Shown here: piece by piece, positions 47,031-56,639 of the stretch
Layout of the letters: every line of letters starts with the position of its first letter
Numbering within the stretch: the stretch's first letter is position 1
Assembly: GCF_003309065.1 (NCBI RefSeq)
Contig: NZ_POAF01000002.1
Coordinates: 496,001-560,000, forward strand
DNA length: 64,000 nt
Source: Glutamicibacter soli
Lineage (GTDB): Bacteria; Actinomycetota; Actinomycetes; Actinomycetales; Micrococcaceae
Direction: 5' to 3'
Notes under the pieces: generated by a model
Seen by the model: the letters and a program-made list of their open reading frames with translations, nothing else
Database searches by the model: none
What the model was told of the DNA's origin: nothing
Position numbers and translations under genes: made by a program

Positions 47031-47041
47031 TTGTTGAACAA
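47031..47041. promoter_or_regulatory. candidate GntR operator upstream of pxpA
   Basis: TTGTTGAACAA, extended on both sides to GATTGTTGAACAATC. The same 11-mer occurs twice upstream of the NRAMP gene (58750-58760 and 58774-58784). Confidence 0.7.
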
Positions 47042-47095
47042 TCTTGGTTTTTGGTGCATTCTGTAAGCAACACATTTATCGAGACGGGGATCACA

Positions 47096-47854
47096 ATGCC
47101 ATTCATAGACCTGAATTCCGATGTCGGCGAGTCCTTCGGCAACTGGAGCATGGGCGACGACGCCGCCATCTTCACCTCCGTCTCCTCGGCCAATGTCGCC
47201 TGCGGATTCCACGCCGGCGACCCCAGCACCATCCGCCAAACCTGCAAGGACGCGGTCGCCGCCTCGGTGACCATCGGGGCGCATGTGGGCTATCGCGACC
47301 TGGCCGGATTCGGCCGCCGCTTCGTTGACTGCTCGGCCACGGAACTGGCTGACGACGTGCTCTACCAGCTTGGCGCCCTGCAGGCTCTGGCCCGCTCGGC
47401 CGGCGGGGAGATCAAGTACGTCAAGCCGCACGGCGCGCTCTACAACACGATCGTGCACCACGAGGTGCACGCCCAGGCCGTCGTGGACGCCATCAAGGCC
47501 TTCGGCGAAGACCTGCCGGTGCTGCTGCTGCCCGGATCCGTGGCGTTGGCCAAGGCCGAGAAGGCAGGGCTGCGCGGGGTGGCCGAAGCCTTTGCCGACC
47601 GCAACTACAACCCGGACGGCACCCTGGTCTCGCGCCGCGAAGCCAACGCCGTGCTGCACGACCCGGCGGCAGTCACCGCGAACATGATCCGTCTGGCCAC
47701 CGAGGGCACCTTGGAGGCAGTGGACGGCAGCACCATCACCATGCCCGCCGAAAGCATCTGCCTGCACGGTGACACCGCCGGAGCCGTGGCCATGGCCGCC
47801 GCGGTCCGCGAAGGCTTGGAATCCGCTGGCGTGAGCATTAAGAGCTTTGCATGA
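47096..47854 (+). CDS. pxpA: 5-oxoprolinase subunit A (LamB/YcsF family)
   Basis: 252 residues from ATG 47096 ([20 protein letters not shown]). Family signatures: [41 protein letters not shown]. With PxpB and PxpC it hydrolyses 5-oxo-L-proline to glutamate using ATP. Its stop overlaps the start of the fused pxpBC gene by ATGA (47851-47854). A TTGTTGAACAA palindrome lies about 55 bases upstream. Confidence 0.95.
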   Translation: MPFIDLNSDVGESFGNWSMGDDAAIFTSVSSANVACGFHAGDPSTIRQTCKDAVAASVTIGAHVGYRDLAGFGRRFVDCSATELADDVLYQLGALQALARSAGGEIKYVKPHGALYNTIVHHEVHAQAVVDAIKAFGEDLPVLLLPGSVALAKAEKAGLRGVAEAFADRNYNPDGTLVSRREANAVLHDPAAVTANMIRLATEGTLEAVDGSTITMPAESICLHGDTAGAVAMAAAVREGLESAGVSIKSFA

Positions 47855-49485
47855 GCCAGCGCGACGTACGGCTGGCCGGCAGCCGCTCGGTGCTGGTTGA
47901 GCTCCCGGACCTGGATTCAGTGCTGGGTTTGTCCGCTCTGCTGCGCACCAGCCCGCTGCCCGGACAGCTCGATGTGCTCGCCGCGGCGAGCACCGTGTTC
48001 ATCAAGGCCGACTGCGCGGCCAACGCGCAAGCCATCGCCAAGACCGTGCGCACCCTGGAACTGGGGTCCTCCGCGGCCGCGACCGGTTCGCTGATCACTG
48101 TGCCCGTCCATTACGACGGCGAAGACCTGGCCGAGGTGGCCCGGCTGACCTCGCTAAGTCCCGAGGCGGTCATCAACGCCCATTCCCAGCAGATCTGGCG
48201 GGCGGCCTTCGGCGGCTTCGCCCCGGGCTTCGCCTACCTGCGCGGCGAGAACCAGCTGCTGAACGTGCCGCGCCGCGCCATCCCGCGCAAGGCGGTCCCC
48301 GCCGGCGCGGTGGCGCTGGCCGGAGAGTACTCGGCCGTCTACCCCCGCCAGTCCCCCGGCGGCTGGCAGCTGATCGGCCACACCGATGCAGTGCTGTGGG
48401 ACCTTGAGCGCGAGAACCCCGCGCTGATCCGCCCGCAGGACCGCGTGCAGTTCATCCCCAGCCGCGCCGCATTGACCGTGGCGGACGCCCCCGCCGCCGA
48501 ACCGGCCCCAGACACCGAGCGCCCGGCGTCCTCCGCCGCCCAGCTGGAGATCCTGGATCCGGGACTGCAGTCGCTGATCCAGGACGCTGGCCGTCCGGGC
48601 CTGGGCGATCTGGGAGTCAGCACCGCCGGCTGGGCCGATGCCATCTCCGCCGCCCAGGCCAACCGCCTGGTCGGCAACCAGCCAGGCGCAGCCGTCATCG
48701 AGAACCTGCTGGGCACGCTCACCCTGCGCGCCCGCGGGGATGCGGTGCTCGCGGTCTCCGGAGCCTGCGCCACCGTGAACATCACCCCGGTGGACGGCGA
48801 CGACTTCCACGAATTCCGGCAGATCCCCATGGACACGCCCTTCGCGCTGCTCGACGGCGAGCTGCTCGCCCTCACCCCGAACGGCGCCGGACTGCGCAGC
48901 TACCTGGGCGTGCGCGGCGGGTTCGACGTCCCGCAGGTGCTGGGCTCCCGCTCCAGCGACTCGATGTCTGGCATCGGCCCCGCGCCACTGCGTGCTGGGC
49001 AGCTGCTGCCGGTCGGAGAAGTCTCCGGCCTGCAGGTGGTGGGCAACCCCGAGCCCTCGCCGCTGCCGGTGCCCGCCGAGCACGGCGTCTTCACGCTGCG
49101 CATCACCCCCGGCCCGCGCGAGGACTGGTTCGGCGCCCCGGGACTGGCCCGGCTGACCGGCCAGCTCTGGAAGGCCTCCGCGGATTCGAACCGCGTGGGC
49201 GTCCGGCTGGAATTGGGCCAGGACGACGCGCGGCCGCTGGAACGGGTGCGCGCGGGCGAGCTGGCTTCCGAGGGCGTGGCCCTGGGCTCGCTGCAGGTCC
49301 CGCCCTCCGGTCTTCCGGTGCTGTTCCTGGCCGACCACCCGGTCACCGGCGGCTACCCGGTGATCGCCGCGGTCGTCGACGAAGACCTGCCCGCCGCCGC
49401 CCAACTGCCCCCGGGCTCGCTGATCCGCTTTGAACTGACATCCCACCCCGGCACCCGCACTCCCGTGAAGGAATCCCGCGCATGA
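47851..49485 (+). CDS. pxpBC: fused 5-oxoprolinase subunits B and C (KipI-KipA fusion)
   Basis: 544 residues. Residues 1-210 match PxpB/KipI ([44 protein letters not shown]). From about 232 PxpC/KipA follows ([40 protein letters not shown]). An Ala/Pro linker (about 212-230) joins them. In many bacteria the two are separate genes; fusion fixes their ratio. Both domains keep their family signatures. ATGA overlap with the biotin carboxylase gene follows (49482-49485). Confidence 0.92.
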   Translation: MSQRDVRLAGSRSVLVELPDLDSVLGLSALLRTSPLPGQLDVLAAASTVFIKADCAANAQAIAKTVRTLELGSSAAATGSLITVPVHYDGEDLAEVARLTSLSPEAVINAHSQQIWRAAFGGFAPGFAYLRGENQLLNVPRRAIPRKAVPAGAVALAGEYSAVYPRQSPGGWQLIGHTDAVLWDLERENPALIRPQDRVQFIPSRAALTVADAPAAEPAPDTERPASSAAQLEILDPGLQSLIQDAGRPGLGDLGVSTAGWADAISAAQANRLVGNQPGAAVIENLLGTLTLRARGDAVLAVSGACATVNITPVDGDDFHEFRQIPMDTPFALLDGELLALTPNGAGLRSYLGVRGGFDVPQVLGSRSSDSMSGIGPAPLRAGQLLPVGEVSGLQVVGNPEPSPLPVPAEHGVFTLRITPGPREDWFGAPGLARLTGQLWKASADSNRVGVRLELGQDDARPLERVRAGELASEGVALGSLQVPPSGLPVLFLADHPVTGGYPVIAAVVDEDLPAAAQLPPGSLIRFELTSHPGTRTPVKESRA

Positions 49486-51224
49486 AAAAAGTACTGATCG
49501 CCAACCGCGGCGAGATCGCCGTCCGCATCGCCCGTGCCTGCACCGACGCCCAGCTGGTCTCGGTGGCCATCTACTCGGATCCGGATGCCGACGCCCTGCA
49601 CGTGCGCCGCGCCGACGAGGCCTACGCGCTGAATGGCTCGCAGAGCGCCGACACCTATTTGGACATCGCCAAGATCATCGAAATCGGCACCCGCGCCGGC
49701 GCCGACGCGGTGCACCCGGGCTACGGCTTCCTGTCCGAAAACGCCGACTTCGCCCAGGCGGTCATCGATGCGGGCATGACCTGGATCGGCCCGTCCCCCG
49801 AAGCGATCCGGGCTTTGGGCAACAAGGTCACCGCCCGCGAGATCGCGGTGCGCGCCGGAGCCCCGCTGGTACCTGGCACCGACGGCCCGGTGGCCGACGC
49901 GGCCGAGGTGCGCGCCTTCGCCGAGCAGTTCGGCCTGCCGGTGGCCATCAAGGCCGCGTTCGGCGGTGGCGGACGCGGCATCAAGGTGGTCCGCGCGATG
50001 GAAGACATCGAGGCCTCCTACGAATCGGCGGTGCGCGAGGCCACCGCCGCCTTCGGCCGCGGCGAATGCTTCGTCGAGCGCTTCCTGGACAAGCCGCGCC
50101 ACGTCGAGGCGCAGGTGCTGGCCGATGCACACGGCAACGCCGTGGTGGTCGGCACCCGCGACTGCTCGCTGCAGCGCCGCCACCAGAAGCTCGTCGAGGA
50201 GGCCCCGGCCCCCTTCCTCACCGACGAGCAGCGCGCCTCCATCCATTCCTCCGCCAAGGCGATCTGTCTGGAGGCAGGCTACGTGGGCGCCGGAACCGTT
50301 GAATACCTGGTGGCCCCGGACGGGCTGATCTCCTTCCTGGAAGTCAATACCCGCCTGCAGGTGGAGCACCCGATCACCGAGGAAACCACCGGCGTGGACC
50401 TGGTCGCCGAGCAGCTGCGCATCGCCGCCGGCGAGCCGCTGTCCTTCACCGAGGATCCGGCCCCGACCGGGCACAGCTTCGAGTTCCGCATCAACGCCGA
50501 GGACCCGGCGCGCGGTTTCCTGCCGGGCCCCGGACGCATCACCGGCTTCGAGGCTCCGACCGGCTCTGGCATCCGCGTGGATTCGGGAGTACGCACCAAC
50601 TCGGTGGTCCCCTCCTACTACGATTCGCTGATGGCCAAGCTGATCGTCACCGGCGCCACCCGCGCGCAGGCGCTGCGCCGCGCGAAGCAGGCTCTGGATG
50701 AAATGGTCATCACCGGAGTGCCCTCGGTGCTTCCCTTCCACCGCGCCGTGGTGCGCAACGCCGAGTTCACCCGGGATGACGCCTACGGGGTCTACACCAC
50801 GTGGATCGAGGCGGAGTTCGCCGAGGACCTCGCGTCCAGCCCGGAAATCGCCGCTGCCCAGCCGGGCGCCGAACGAGAGACCCTCACCATCGAAATCGAG
50901 GGCAAGGCCATGAACATCGGCCTGCCGGCCTCGCTGGTGGATTCCATCCGCCATGGCGGGCACGGGGCCACCATGGAAGCCGCCGCGGACAACGTCGAGG
51001 CCGCCGACAGCACAGCCACCCTGAACGCCCCGATGAACGGGAACCTGGTCAAGTGGGTGGCCGAGGACGGAGCCGTGGTCGCCGCCGGCGACACCGTGGC
51101 AGTGCTGGAAGCCATGAAAATGGAATCCAACGTCACCGCGCACGCCTCCGGCACCTTCACCCGGGGCGCGCAGACCCCGGGAACCATGATTTCCCGCGGG
51201 GAAGACATGGGGCGCATCGCTTAA
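49482..51224 (+). CDS. biotin carboxylase with C-terminal biotin carrier domain
   Basis: 580 residues. The biotin carboxylase core (1-450) has [34 protein letters not shown], the ATP-grasp Gly-rich [13 protein letters not shown] and [20 protein letters not shown]. The C-terminal biotinyl domain has LEAMKME with the modified lysine at about 543. It looks like an acyl-CoA carboxylase alpha chain. No carboxyltransferase beta subunit is nearby, and it is coupled to pxpBC, whose C-part is annotated in databases as a biotin-dependent carboxyltransferase. It probably works in the 5-oxoproline module rather than in fatty-acid synthesis. Confidence 0.9.
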   Translation: MKKVLIANRGEIAVRIARACTDAQLVSVAIYSDPDADALHVRRADEAYALNGSQSADTYLDIAKIIEIGTRAGADAVHPGYGFLSENADFAQAVIDAGMTWIGPSPEAIRALGNKVTAREIAVRAGAPLVPGTDGPVADAAEVRAFAEQFGLPVAIKAAFGGGGRGIKVVRAMEDIEASYESAVREATAAFGRGECFVERFLDKPRHVEAQVLADAHGNAVVVGTRDCSLQRRHQKLVEEAPAPFLTDEQRASIHSSAKAICLEAGYVGAGTVEYLVAPDGLISFLEVNTRLQVEHPITEETTGVDLVAEQLRIAAGEPLSFTEDPAPTGHSFEFRINAEDPARGFLPGPGRITGFEAPTGSGIRVDSGVRTNSVVPSYYDSLMAKLIVTGATRAQALRRAKQALDEMVITGVPSVLPFHRAVVRNAEFTRDDAYGVYTTWIEAEFAEDLASSPEIAAAQPGAERETLTIEIEGKAMNIGLPASLVDSIRHGGHGATMEAAADNVEAADSTATLNAPMNGNLVKWVAEDGAVVAAGDTVAVLEAMKMESNVTAHASGTFTRGAQTPGTMISRGEDMGRIA

Positions 51225-51265
51225 CGCTTTGCACTGCGTCCTTCAGGGTGAATTAGATTGGAAGC

Positions 51266-51961
51266 ATGCTCGTGAATGACCTGATTCGTGATCTCCCGCT
51301 GGACGAGGAGGCAACCCACGCCCATACCGGCGCCTGGGTTGCCTCGGTGCTGCGCACCAAAATCGCCGAGGGGCAGCTGCGCCCGGGAACGAAGCTCTCC
51401 GAGCAGGCCCTGGCCCAGGCCCTGGGCGTCTCGCGCAACACGCTGCGCGAGGCATTCACCGTGCTGGGCAACGAGCTGATCATTACGCGCATCCCCAACC
51501 GCGGGGTGTTCGTCGCCTCCCCCGGCATCAACGACGTCAAGGAAATCTACGCGGTACGCCGCATGATCGAACCCGCAGCGCTGCACTGGGGTCCGAAGCT
51601 CAACGTGCCCGCCCTTGAACGGATCATCAAGAAGGCCCGCACTGCCCTGGCCTCCGGGAAGATCGAGGCGATGGCGACCGCCAACCAGCGCTTCCACGAG
51701 GAGGTTGTGCGCGCCAGCGGCAGCGCCCAGCTGCAGGAGCTGATGACCCGGGTGCTGGCCCAGATGCGATTGGTCTTCCACGCCATGAGCGATGCCCCTG
51801 ATTTCCACTCGCACTACGTCGAGCTCAACGCATCGCTGGTCGACATGCTGCGCGACGGCGAGCGCGAGCAGGCCGCGACCGCGCTGCGCAACTACCTGGA
51901 CGTCGCGGAAACCGAGCTGCTCTCCCATCTGGAGGAGCGGATGGACGCCGACGGCAACTAG
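51266..51961 (+). CDS. GntR-family (FCD) regulator, likely of the 5-oxoproline genes
   Basis: 231 residues. HTH at about 30-90 (VLRTKIAEGQLRPGTKLSEQ, LGVSRNTLREAFTVLGN) and FCD domain at about 95-220. It starts 41 bases after the biotin carboxylase, so it is probably the last gene of the pxp operon. By position it is the best candidate to bind the TTGTTGAACAA sites before pxpA and before the NRAMP gene, the role KipR plays in Bacillus. Binding is inference. Confidence 0.9.
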   Translation: MLVNDLIRDLPLDEEATHAHTGAWVASVLRTKIAEGQLRPGTKLSEQALAQALGVSRNTLREAFTVLGNELIITRIPNRGVFVASPGINDVKEIYAVRRMIEPAALHWGPKLNVPALERIIKKARTALASGKIEAMATANQRFHEEVVRASGSAQLQELMTRVLAQMRLVFHAMSDAPDFHSHYVELNASLVDMLRDGEREQAATALRNYLDVAETELLSHLEERMDADGN

Positions 51962-51982
51962 CCCTGCCGGCACCGATTACGT

Positions 51983-53251
51983 TCAGGCGTTCTCGGGAGC
52001 CGCGAGCGCGGCCCCTGAGTCGATGCGCTCCAGCGCACGGGGCAGGTGCTTGCGCGAGTTCACGGCAACCACTGCAAGGGACAGCAGGCACAGGAGAACC
52101 GCGGCGCCCATGATCCACAGGCTGGAGACCCACTGGGCCACCAGGGCAATCACCGTGGGCGCCAGGAACCCGGCGTAGGCAAAGGTGTAGAAGAAGCCCG
52201 TCAGCAGGCCAAGCTCGTCCGGGCCCGCGGCGCGCTGCAGTTCAAGCAGCCCGCCCACCATCAACAGGCCGTTGCCGCAACCGAGCAGCACCGAAGCGCC
52301 CAGGCCGAGCGCCGGGCTGTTGAGCAGGATCGCCCCGATGATGGCCAGCATGCCGCCAAGCACCACTGCGACGCCCAGCAGCAGGGTGCGGGCGCTGTTG
52401 ACGGTATCGACCCTGCGTCCCAGCGGCTGAATCAGCACCCCGCATCCCATGGTCAGCGCCACCGCCACGGTGGTGTAGGTATGGCGTGCCGCACCGCCCA
52501 TGGCGGGAACCATCTCCGGAATCACCACGAAGCCCATGGTCGCCGCCGCGAACACCCACGGGGCGGCGGGCGCGATGACCGCCCAGAACCGTTTGCCGCC
52601 GCGCTGCTGCGCCGCACCGCCCGGTACTGGCCGGGTCTGGGTTCCGGGCGCCGTGGCTTGCGGGAGCTGGCGTTGCCTGGTTTCGGGGAGCTTGCGCAGC
52701 AGGATCAGGACCGGCAGGCACAACAGGATGTGCGTTGCGTAGGGAAGGACATCCGGCATCGGCGCCCACGCCACCAGCATTCCCCCGGCCACCGGGCCCA
52801 GGCAGAATCCGGTGGAGGTCAGCAGCGAGGCACGCCGGGCCCCGGATCCGGCCGTCGAGTTCGGGTCCCAGGGTGCTTGGGAGAGCTCCTTGACCCAGCT
52901 TGTTGCAGCCGCCATGCCCAGGCCGGTCGCCGTGCCGGCCAGCAGCCTGCCGGCGAACAGCGGCAAGGGACCGAGGTGCGAGAGCATCAAGGCAAGGCTC
53001 GCGGCAATGGAGATCAGCACCGCGATCATCGTGAGGCGTTTTCGTCCACGCAGGTCAGAGGCGCGCCCGCCGAGCAGCAGTGCCGGTACGAGTCCCAGCA
53101 CGTAGATGCCCAGCAAGGAGGTCACCAGCACTTCCGAGAAGCCGTGGTCCTGCCGGTAATGCACCAGCAGCGCGACGTATTGGTTGGCTCCCCATCCCAC
53201 CAGAAGCAGGCTCAGTGCTGCGGGGAACCAATATTTTGCCTGTTGCGCCAT
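51983..53251 (-). CDS. MFS transporter
   Basis: 422 residues with about 12 helices. Motif A of the superfamily appears as GGRASDLRGRKRL (about 61-73), and GRLLAGTATGLGMAAATSWV follows. A hydrophilic central loop (about 200-225) separates the halves. Substrate not evident. Convergent with the GntR gene; its 5' end is close to the second GntR gene on the other strand. Confidence 0.88.
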   Translation of the reverse strand: MAQQAKYWFPAALSLLLVGWGANQYVALLVHYRQDHGFSEVLVTSLLGIYVLGLVPALLLGGRASDLRGRKRLTMIAVLISIAASLALMLSHLGPLPLFAGRLLAGTATGLGMAAATSWVKELSQAPWDPNSTAGSGARRASLLTSTGFCLGPVAGGMLVAWAPMPDVLPYATHILLCLPVLILLRKLPETRQRQLPQATAPGTQTRPVPGGAAQQRGGKRFWAVIAPAAPWVFAAATMGFVVIPEMVPAMGGAARHTYTTVAVALTMGCGVLIQPLGRRVDTVNSARTLLLGVAVVLGGMLAIIGAILLNSPALGLGASVLLGCGNGLLMVGGLLELQRAAGPDELGLLTGFFYTFAYAGFLAPTVIALVAQWVSSLWIMGAAVLLCLLSLAVVAVNSRKHLPRALERIDSGAALAAPENA

Positions 53252-53558
53252 GGACCGATGTTTCTTTCACGTTCAAGAAGTGATGGCGACCAACTGTCCA
53301 CCATTCACGCCAGTGTGTCATAATTCACAGCGCAATGACGGATTCATGACGCCGCTTCCACGCGCCCCAGCGGCACAGCTGGCAATCCGGCGTCCAGCGC
53401 TTGTCGATATGATCAAACCTGGGCTGGATATTTTCCCCTCCCAGGAGAAGAACAGCCGATACATTCCAGCGTCAGAGAGGTCGACAGATGCGCAGCGCAC
53501 TCACGAGGCGGACCATCCAGCGCCACTCCGCCTTCCGCCCCGGGCGACAGGCGGCCTG

Positions 53559-54311
53559 ATGACGGAGCAGACATCACCAGCCAAGGGCTCACGCACGGCG
53601 GTCTTCGCTCCCTTGAGCTCCGACACCCGCACCGCGCAGGTCGCCCAGCGGCTCACGGATGCCATCTTGCTGGGTGTGCTGGCACCCGGCGAGCGCCTGC
53701 CCACCGAAACGGATCTGGCCAAGAAGTTCGGTGTTGCCGTGGTGACGGCACGCGAAGCCTTGGCGGACATGCGCAAGGATGGTCTGCTGGAAACCCGCCG
53801 CGGCCGCGAAGGCGGTTCCTTCGTCCGCGCCGAAGCCCCCAATGCCTCCCAGCAGTTGATGACCTCCAGGCTGCGCGGCATCTCGCGCACCGAATTGCTC
53901 GATGCCGCGGTCTACCTCGACGTCATCACCAGCGGTGCGCTCGACCGGGCCACCCACGTGTGCACTTCGGCCGAAGCGAAAGCCCTGGAAGCCTGGCTCG
54001 ACCGCGCGGATTTCTCAACCCCGGCCAACGCCGCCCGCGACCACGGAGGATTCCTGCTGGAACTGTGCGTGCTGTCCCAGTCCCCGCGGCTGGTCCGCGA
54101 GCAAATCGGCTTCCAAGCGCAGTACGGGCAGCTCATGTGGCTGGGTCTGCGCGATGAAGCGCTCGCCGGACGGATCGCAGAACTGGACCGAGCCATGGCG
54201 CAGGCCCTGGCATCACGCGATGCGGCGCCAGGCCGCGCCGCATGCCAGGAATCATTCACGCTGCTGTCCACCTGGCTCATCAGCCGCAAACAAGAACTGG
54301 AGGTGGCTTGA
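53559..54311 (+). CDS. GntR-family (FadR type) regulator
   Basis: 250 residues from ATG 53559 (MTEQTSPAKGSRTAVFAPLS); the frame is open further upstream. HTH at about 25-85 (RLTDAILLGVLAPGERLPTE, FGVAVVTAREALADMRKDGL) with the GREGGSF wing of FadR types, then an FCD domain. Its TGA overlaps the next ATG as TGATG (54309-54313), so the two proteins are translationally coupled. It probably controls the APC permease downstream. Confidence 0.88.
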   Translation: MTEQTSPAKGSRTAVFAPLSSDTRTAQVAQRLTDAILLGVLAPGERLPTETDLAKKFGVAVVTAREALADMRKDGLLETRRGREGGSFVRAEAPNASQQLMTSRLRGISRTELLDAAVYLDVITSGALDRATHVCTSAEAKALEAWLDRADFSTPANAARDHGGFLLELCVLSQSPRLVREQIGFQAQYGQLMWLGLRDEALAGRIAELDRAMAQALASRDAAPGRAACQESFTLLSTWLISRKQELEVA

Positions 54312-54970
54312 TGGCCGTCGCAGCCGAGCTTGGAGAATGGTTCGAGCGGTATTTTGAACGTTTGGATGCGCTGCACACCCAGATCGCGCAGCTACCTGCC
54401 GAGCACTTGGGCGCCACCGTCCAGGATCTGGTGCGCCCATGGCTTCTGGATGATGCCAACGGCATCGTCGGCGCCGACTACATTGGCGAAAGCGCCGGGC
54501 AGATGCGGTTCGAATGGTGGCTGGCACCGATGCAGGACAATCCGCTGTTCGCTGCCGGTTCCGAAATCAATCGGCTGCAGCTGGAGCAGCGCGAGTACGC
54601 GGACTATGTTCGCGACTACCGCAGCCTTGAATGGTATTCGGTCCCCCACTCCTCGGGACGCCGGCATATCACCGGTCCGTTCGTCGATCACCTGTGCATC
54701 TGCGACTACGTGCTGACGCTGACTATTCCGGTCACCGGCAGCGCCGAAGGAATTGTCGGTTTGGATCTTCGGGTCAGGGATGTCGAACCCGCGCTCCAGC
54801 GCCTGCTGCTGGGCTTGGACGGGCCAGCCGCGCTGGTCTCCGCGCACGGCCGGGTGATCACTTCCTCTGATCCGCGGGACGGCTTGGGTGCCCTAATTGC
54901 CCCTGAATCCCTTGAAAATTCGGACGTGGTGACAGGTACGAGCCTGTTGGTGGTGCGCAGCCAAAATTAA
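54311..54970 (+). CDS. Cache-domain sensor-like protein coupled to GntR
   Basis: 219 residues. A start of amphipathic helices (AELGEWFERYFERLDALHTQ) is followed by a PAS-like Cache fold: VRPWLLDDANGIVGADYIGE, RFEWWLAP, SLEWYSVPHSSGRRHITGPF, VLTLTIPVTGSAEGIVGLDL. There is no transmembrane segment or signal peptide, so it would sense a ligand in the cytoplasm. It probably works with the GntR protein just before it as a separate sensor subunit. Confidence 0.75.
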   Translation: MAVAAELGEWFERYFERLDALHTQIAQLPAEHLGATVQDLVRPWLLDDANGIVGADYIGESAGQMRFEWWLAPMQDNPLFAAGSEINRLQLEQREYADYVRDYRSLEWYSVPHSSGRRHITGPFVDHLCICDYVLTLTIPVTGSAEGIVGLDLRVRDVEPALQRLLLGLDGPAALVSAHGRVITSSDPRDGLGALIAPESLENSDVVTGTSLLVVRSQN

Positions 54971-54973
54971 ACC

Positions 54974-54985
54974 TTCTATATAGAA
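54974..54985. promoter_or_regulatory. candidate operator upstream of the APC permease
   Basis: TTCTATATAGAA is a perfect 12-bp palindrome about 70 bases before the permease ATG. A GTGTCACAC / GTGTGTCACACTTCACAC stretch follows. The protein that binds is unknown. Confidence 0.4.
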
Positions 54986-55055
54986 TCTTTAAGTGTTATT
55001 CTCGGTGTGTCACACTTCACACGCAGCTTCTGCGTACGCTCGCAACGAGGATTCC

Positions 55056-56561
55056 ATGAATTCACAACACGATCTCCAAGACGGGAACCATCTGGCCGTC
55101 CTGGGCTATGAACAGTCCTTTGACCGTTCAATGTCCCTTTGGGCCAACTTCGCCCTGGGCTTTACCTATTTGTCTCCGCTGGTGGGCGTCTATTCGCTCT
55201 TCGCCCTGGCCATGGCCACCGGTGGTCCGCCTTCGGTCTTCTGGATCCTCATCGTGGCCGCGGGGCAGTTCCTGGTCTCGCTGGTCTTCGGCGAGGTGGT
55301 TTCGCAGTACCCGATCCACGGCGGCATCTACCCGTGGACCCGCAGGCTCTGGGGCAAGCGCTATGCCTGGATGGCAGCCTGGATCTACATCTGGGCCATG
55401 ATCGTCACCATCACCTCGGTGGCCCAGTTCGGCTCCGGGTTCGTGGCCAGCACCTTCAATGTCGAGCTGACCGAGGCCACCACCTTCTGGTTCGCCACGG
55501 CCATGCTGCTCATCGCCCTGCTGCTGAACTTCTCCGGCACCAAGATGCTCGCGCGCATCGCCCGCATCGGCCTGGCCGCAGAGCTGATCGGCGTGATCGC
55601 CGTGGGCTTCTACCTGCTGGTCTTCAAGCGCGAGCAACCGTTCAGCGTTTTCTTCGACTCCATGGGTGTTGAGGGCGACGGGAGCTACGGCGTGGCCTTC
55701 ATGGGCGCGGCGCTGGCCGGCCTGTTCCTCTTCTACGGCTTCGAGGCCTGCGGCGACGTCGCCGAAGAGGTCAGCAACCCAGCCCGGCGCATCCCCAAGG
55801 CCATGATGATGACCATCCTGGTCGGCGGCGTGTCGGCACTCATCTCGTTCACCGGCTACGTGCTGGCAGCCCCGAACCTCCAGGAAATCGTCAACGGCGA
55901 AGACGTGGACCCCATCCCGGCCATCCTGGAAGCTTCGCTGGGCGCCGTGGGCGCCAAGATCTTCCTGGTGGTTGCGTTGACCGCGTTCCTGTCCTGCGTG
56001 CTCTCGCTGCAAGCCGCCGCATCCCGGCTGATCTATTCCTTCGCCCGTGACGGCATGCTGCCGGGCCACCGCTGGCTCGCAAAGGTCTCCCCGCGCAACA
56101 AGGTGCCGTCCAATGCCCTGCTCGTGGCCTGCTGCATCCCGCTGCTGCTGTGCGTGTTCATCTACTTCGGGCCGGAGACCCTGCTGACCCAGATCACCGG
56201 CTTCGCCATTCTGGGCATCTACGTCGCCTTCCAGTCAGTGGTGCTGGCCGCCCTACGCCAGCGGCTTCGCGGCTGGAAGCCTGCAGGTCCGTTCTCGCTG
56301 GGCGCCGCCGGCATGCTGGTCAACATCCTGGCCCTGGCCTACGGCCTCTTCGCCATGGTGCTGCTCGCGGTCCCCGGTTCCAGCGGCGATGTCCTGGCCG
56401 ACTGGATCGTCTTGATCGGGCTTGCAGTGGTGGCAGGAACCGGTGCGCTGTACCTGTTCATCGCCCGCCCCGATGCCAAGTCCGATGCGCCGAGCAATGA
56501 CGCCATCGAAGTGGCCGAGAAGCTGCGCGCGGCCCAGCGCTCTGCCGCGCCGGTCGACTGA
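55056..56561 (+). CDS. APC-family amino acid permease
   Basis: 501 residues from ATG 55056, with CGAGG upstream. About 12 membrane helices and APC signatures: GYEQSFDRSMSLWANFALGF, VSQYPIHGGIYPWTRRLWGK, FYGFEACGDVAEEVSNPARR. It imports an amino acid or amine; its place among 5-oxoproline and D-glutamate genes suggests glutamate, pyroglutamate or a related compound. Shares a bidirectional terminator with the D-glutamate cyclase gene. Confidence 0.88.
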   Translation: MNSQHDLQDGNHLAVLGYEQSFDRSMSLWANFALGFTYLSPLVGVYSLFALAMATGGPPSVFWILIVAAGQFLVSLVFGEVVSQYPIHGGIYPWTRRLWGKRYAWMAAWIYIWAMIVTITSVAQFGSGFVASTFNVELTEATTFWFATAMLLIALLLNFSGTKMLARIARIGLAAELIGVIAVGFYLLVFKREQPFSVFFDSMGVEGDGSYGVAFMGAALAGLFLFYGFEACGDVAEEVSNPARRIPKAMMMTILVGGVSALISFTGYVLAAPNLQEIVNGEDVDPIPAILEASLGAVGAKIFLVVALTAFLSCVLSLQAAASRLIYSFARDGMLPGHRWLAKVSPRNKVPSNALLVACCIPLLLCVFIYFGPETLLTQITGFAILGIYVAFQSVVLAALRQRLRGWKPAGPFSLGAAGMLVNILALAYGLFAMVLLAVPGSSGDVLADWIVLIGLAVVAGTGALYLFIARPDAKSDAPSNDAIEVAEKLRAAQRSAAPVD

Positions 56562-56573
56562 TCGATACAGAAC

Positions 56574-56625
56574 GCAAAGCCGCATGCGTCGCATCCCCGA
56601 TGGGGTGCGCCGCCTGCGGCTTTGC
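56574..56625. terminator. bidirectional intrinsic terminator
   Basis: GCAAAGCCGCATGCG / CGCCTGCGGCTTTGC outer arms with an inner GCATCCCC / GGGGTGC stem. Between convergent genes. Confidence 0.8.
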
Positions 56626-56639
56626 TGCGTATTTGGAGC

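Noticed and set aside
49353-51143. 596-codon open frame opposite the biotin carboxylase
   Set aside because: Gly/Val/His-rich shadow with no recognisable motif; the plus-strand gene is certain.
52046-53323. 425-codon frame opposite the MFS transporter at 52 kb
   Set aside because: Polar His/Gln/Arg-rich shadow sequence; no homology pattern.
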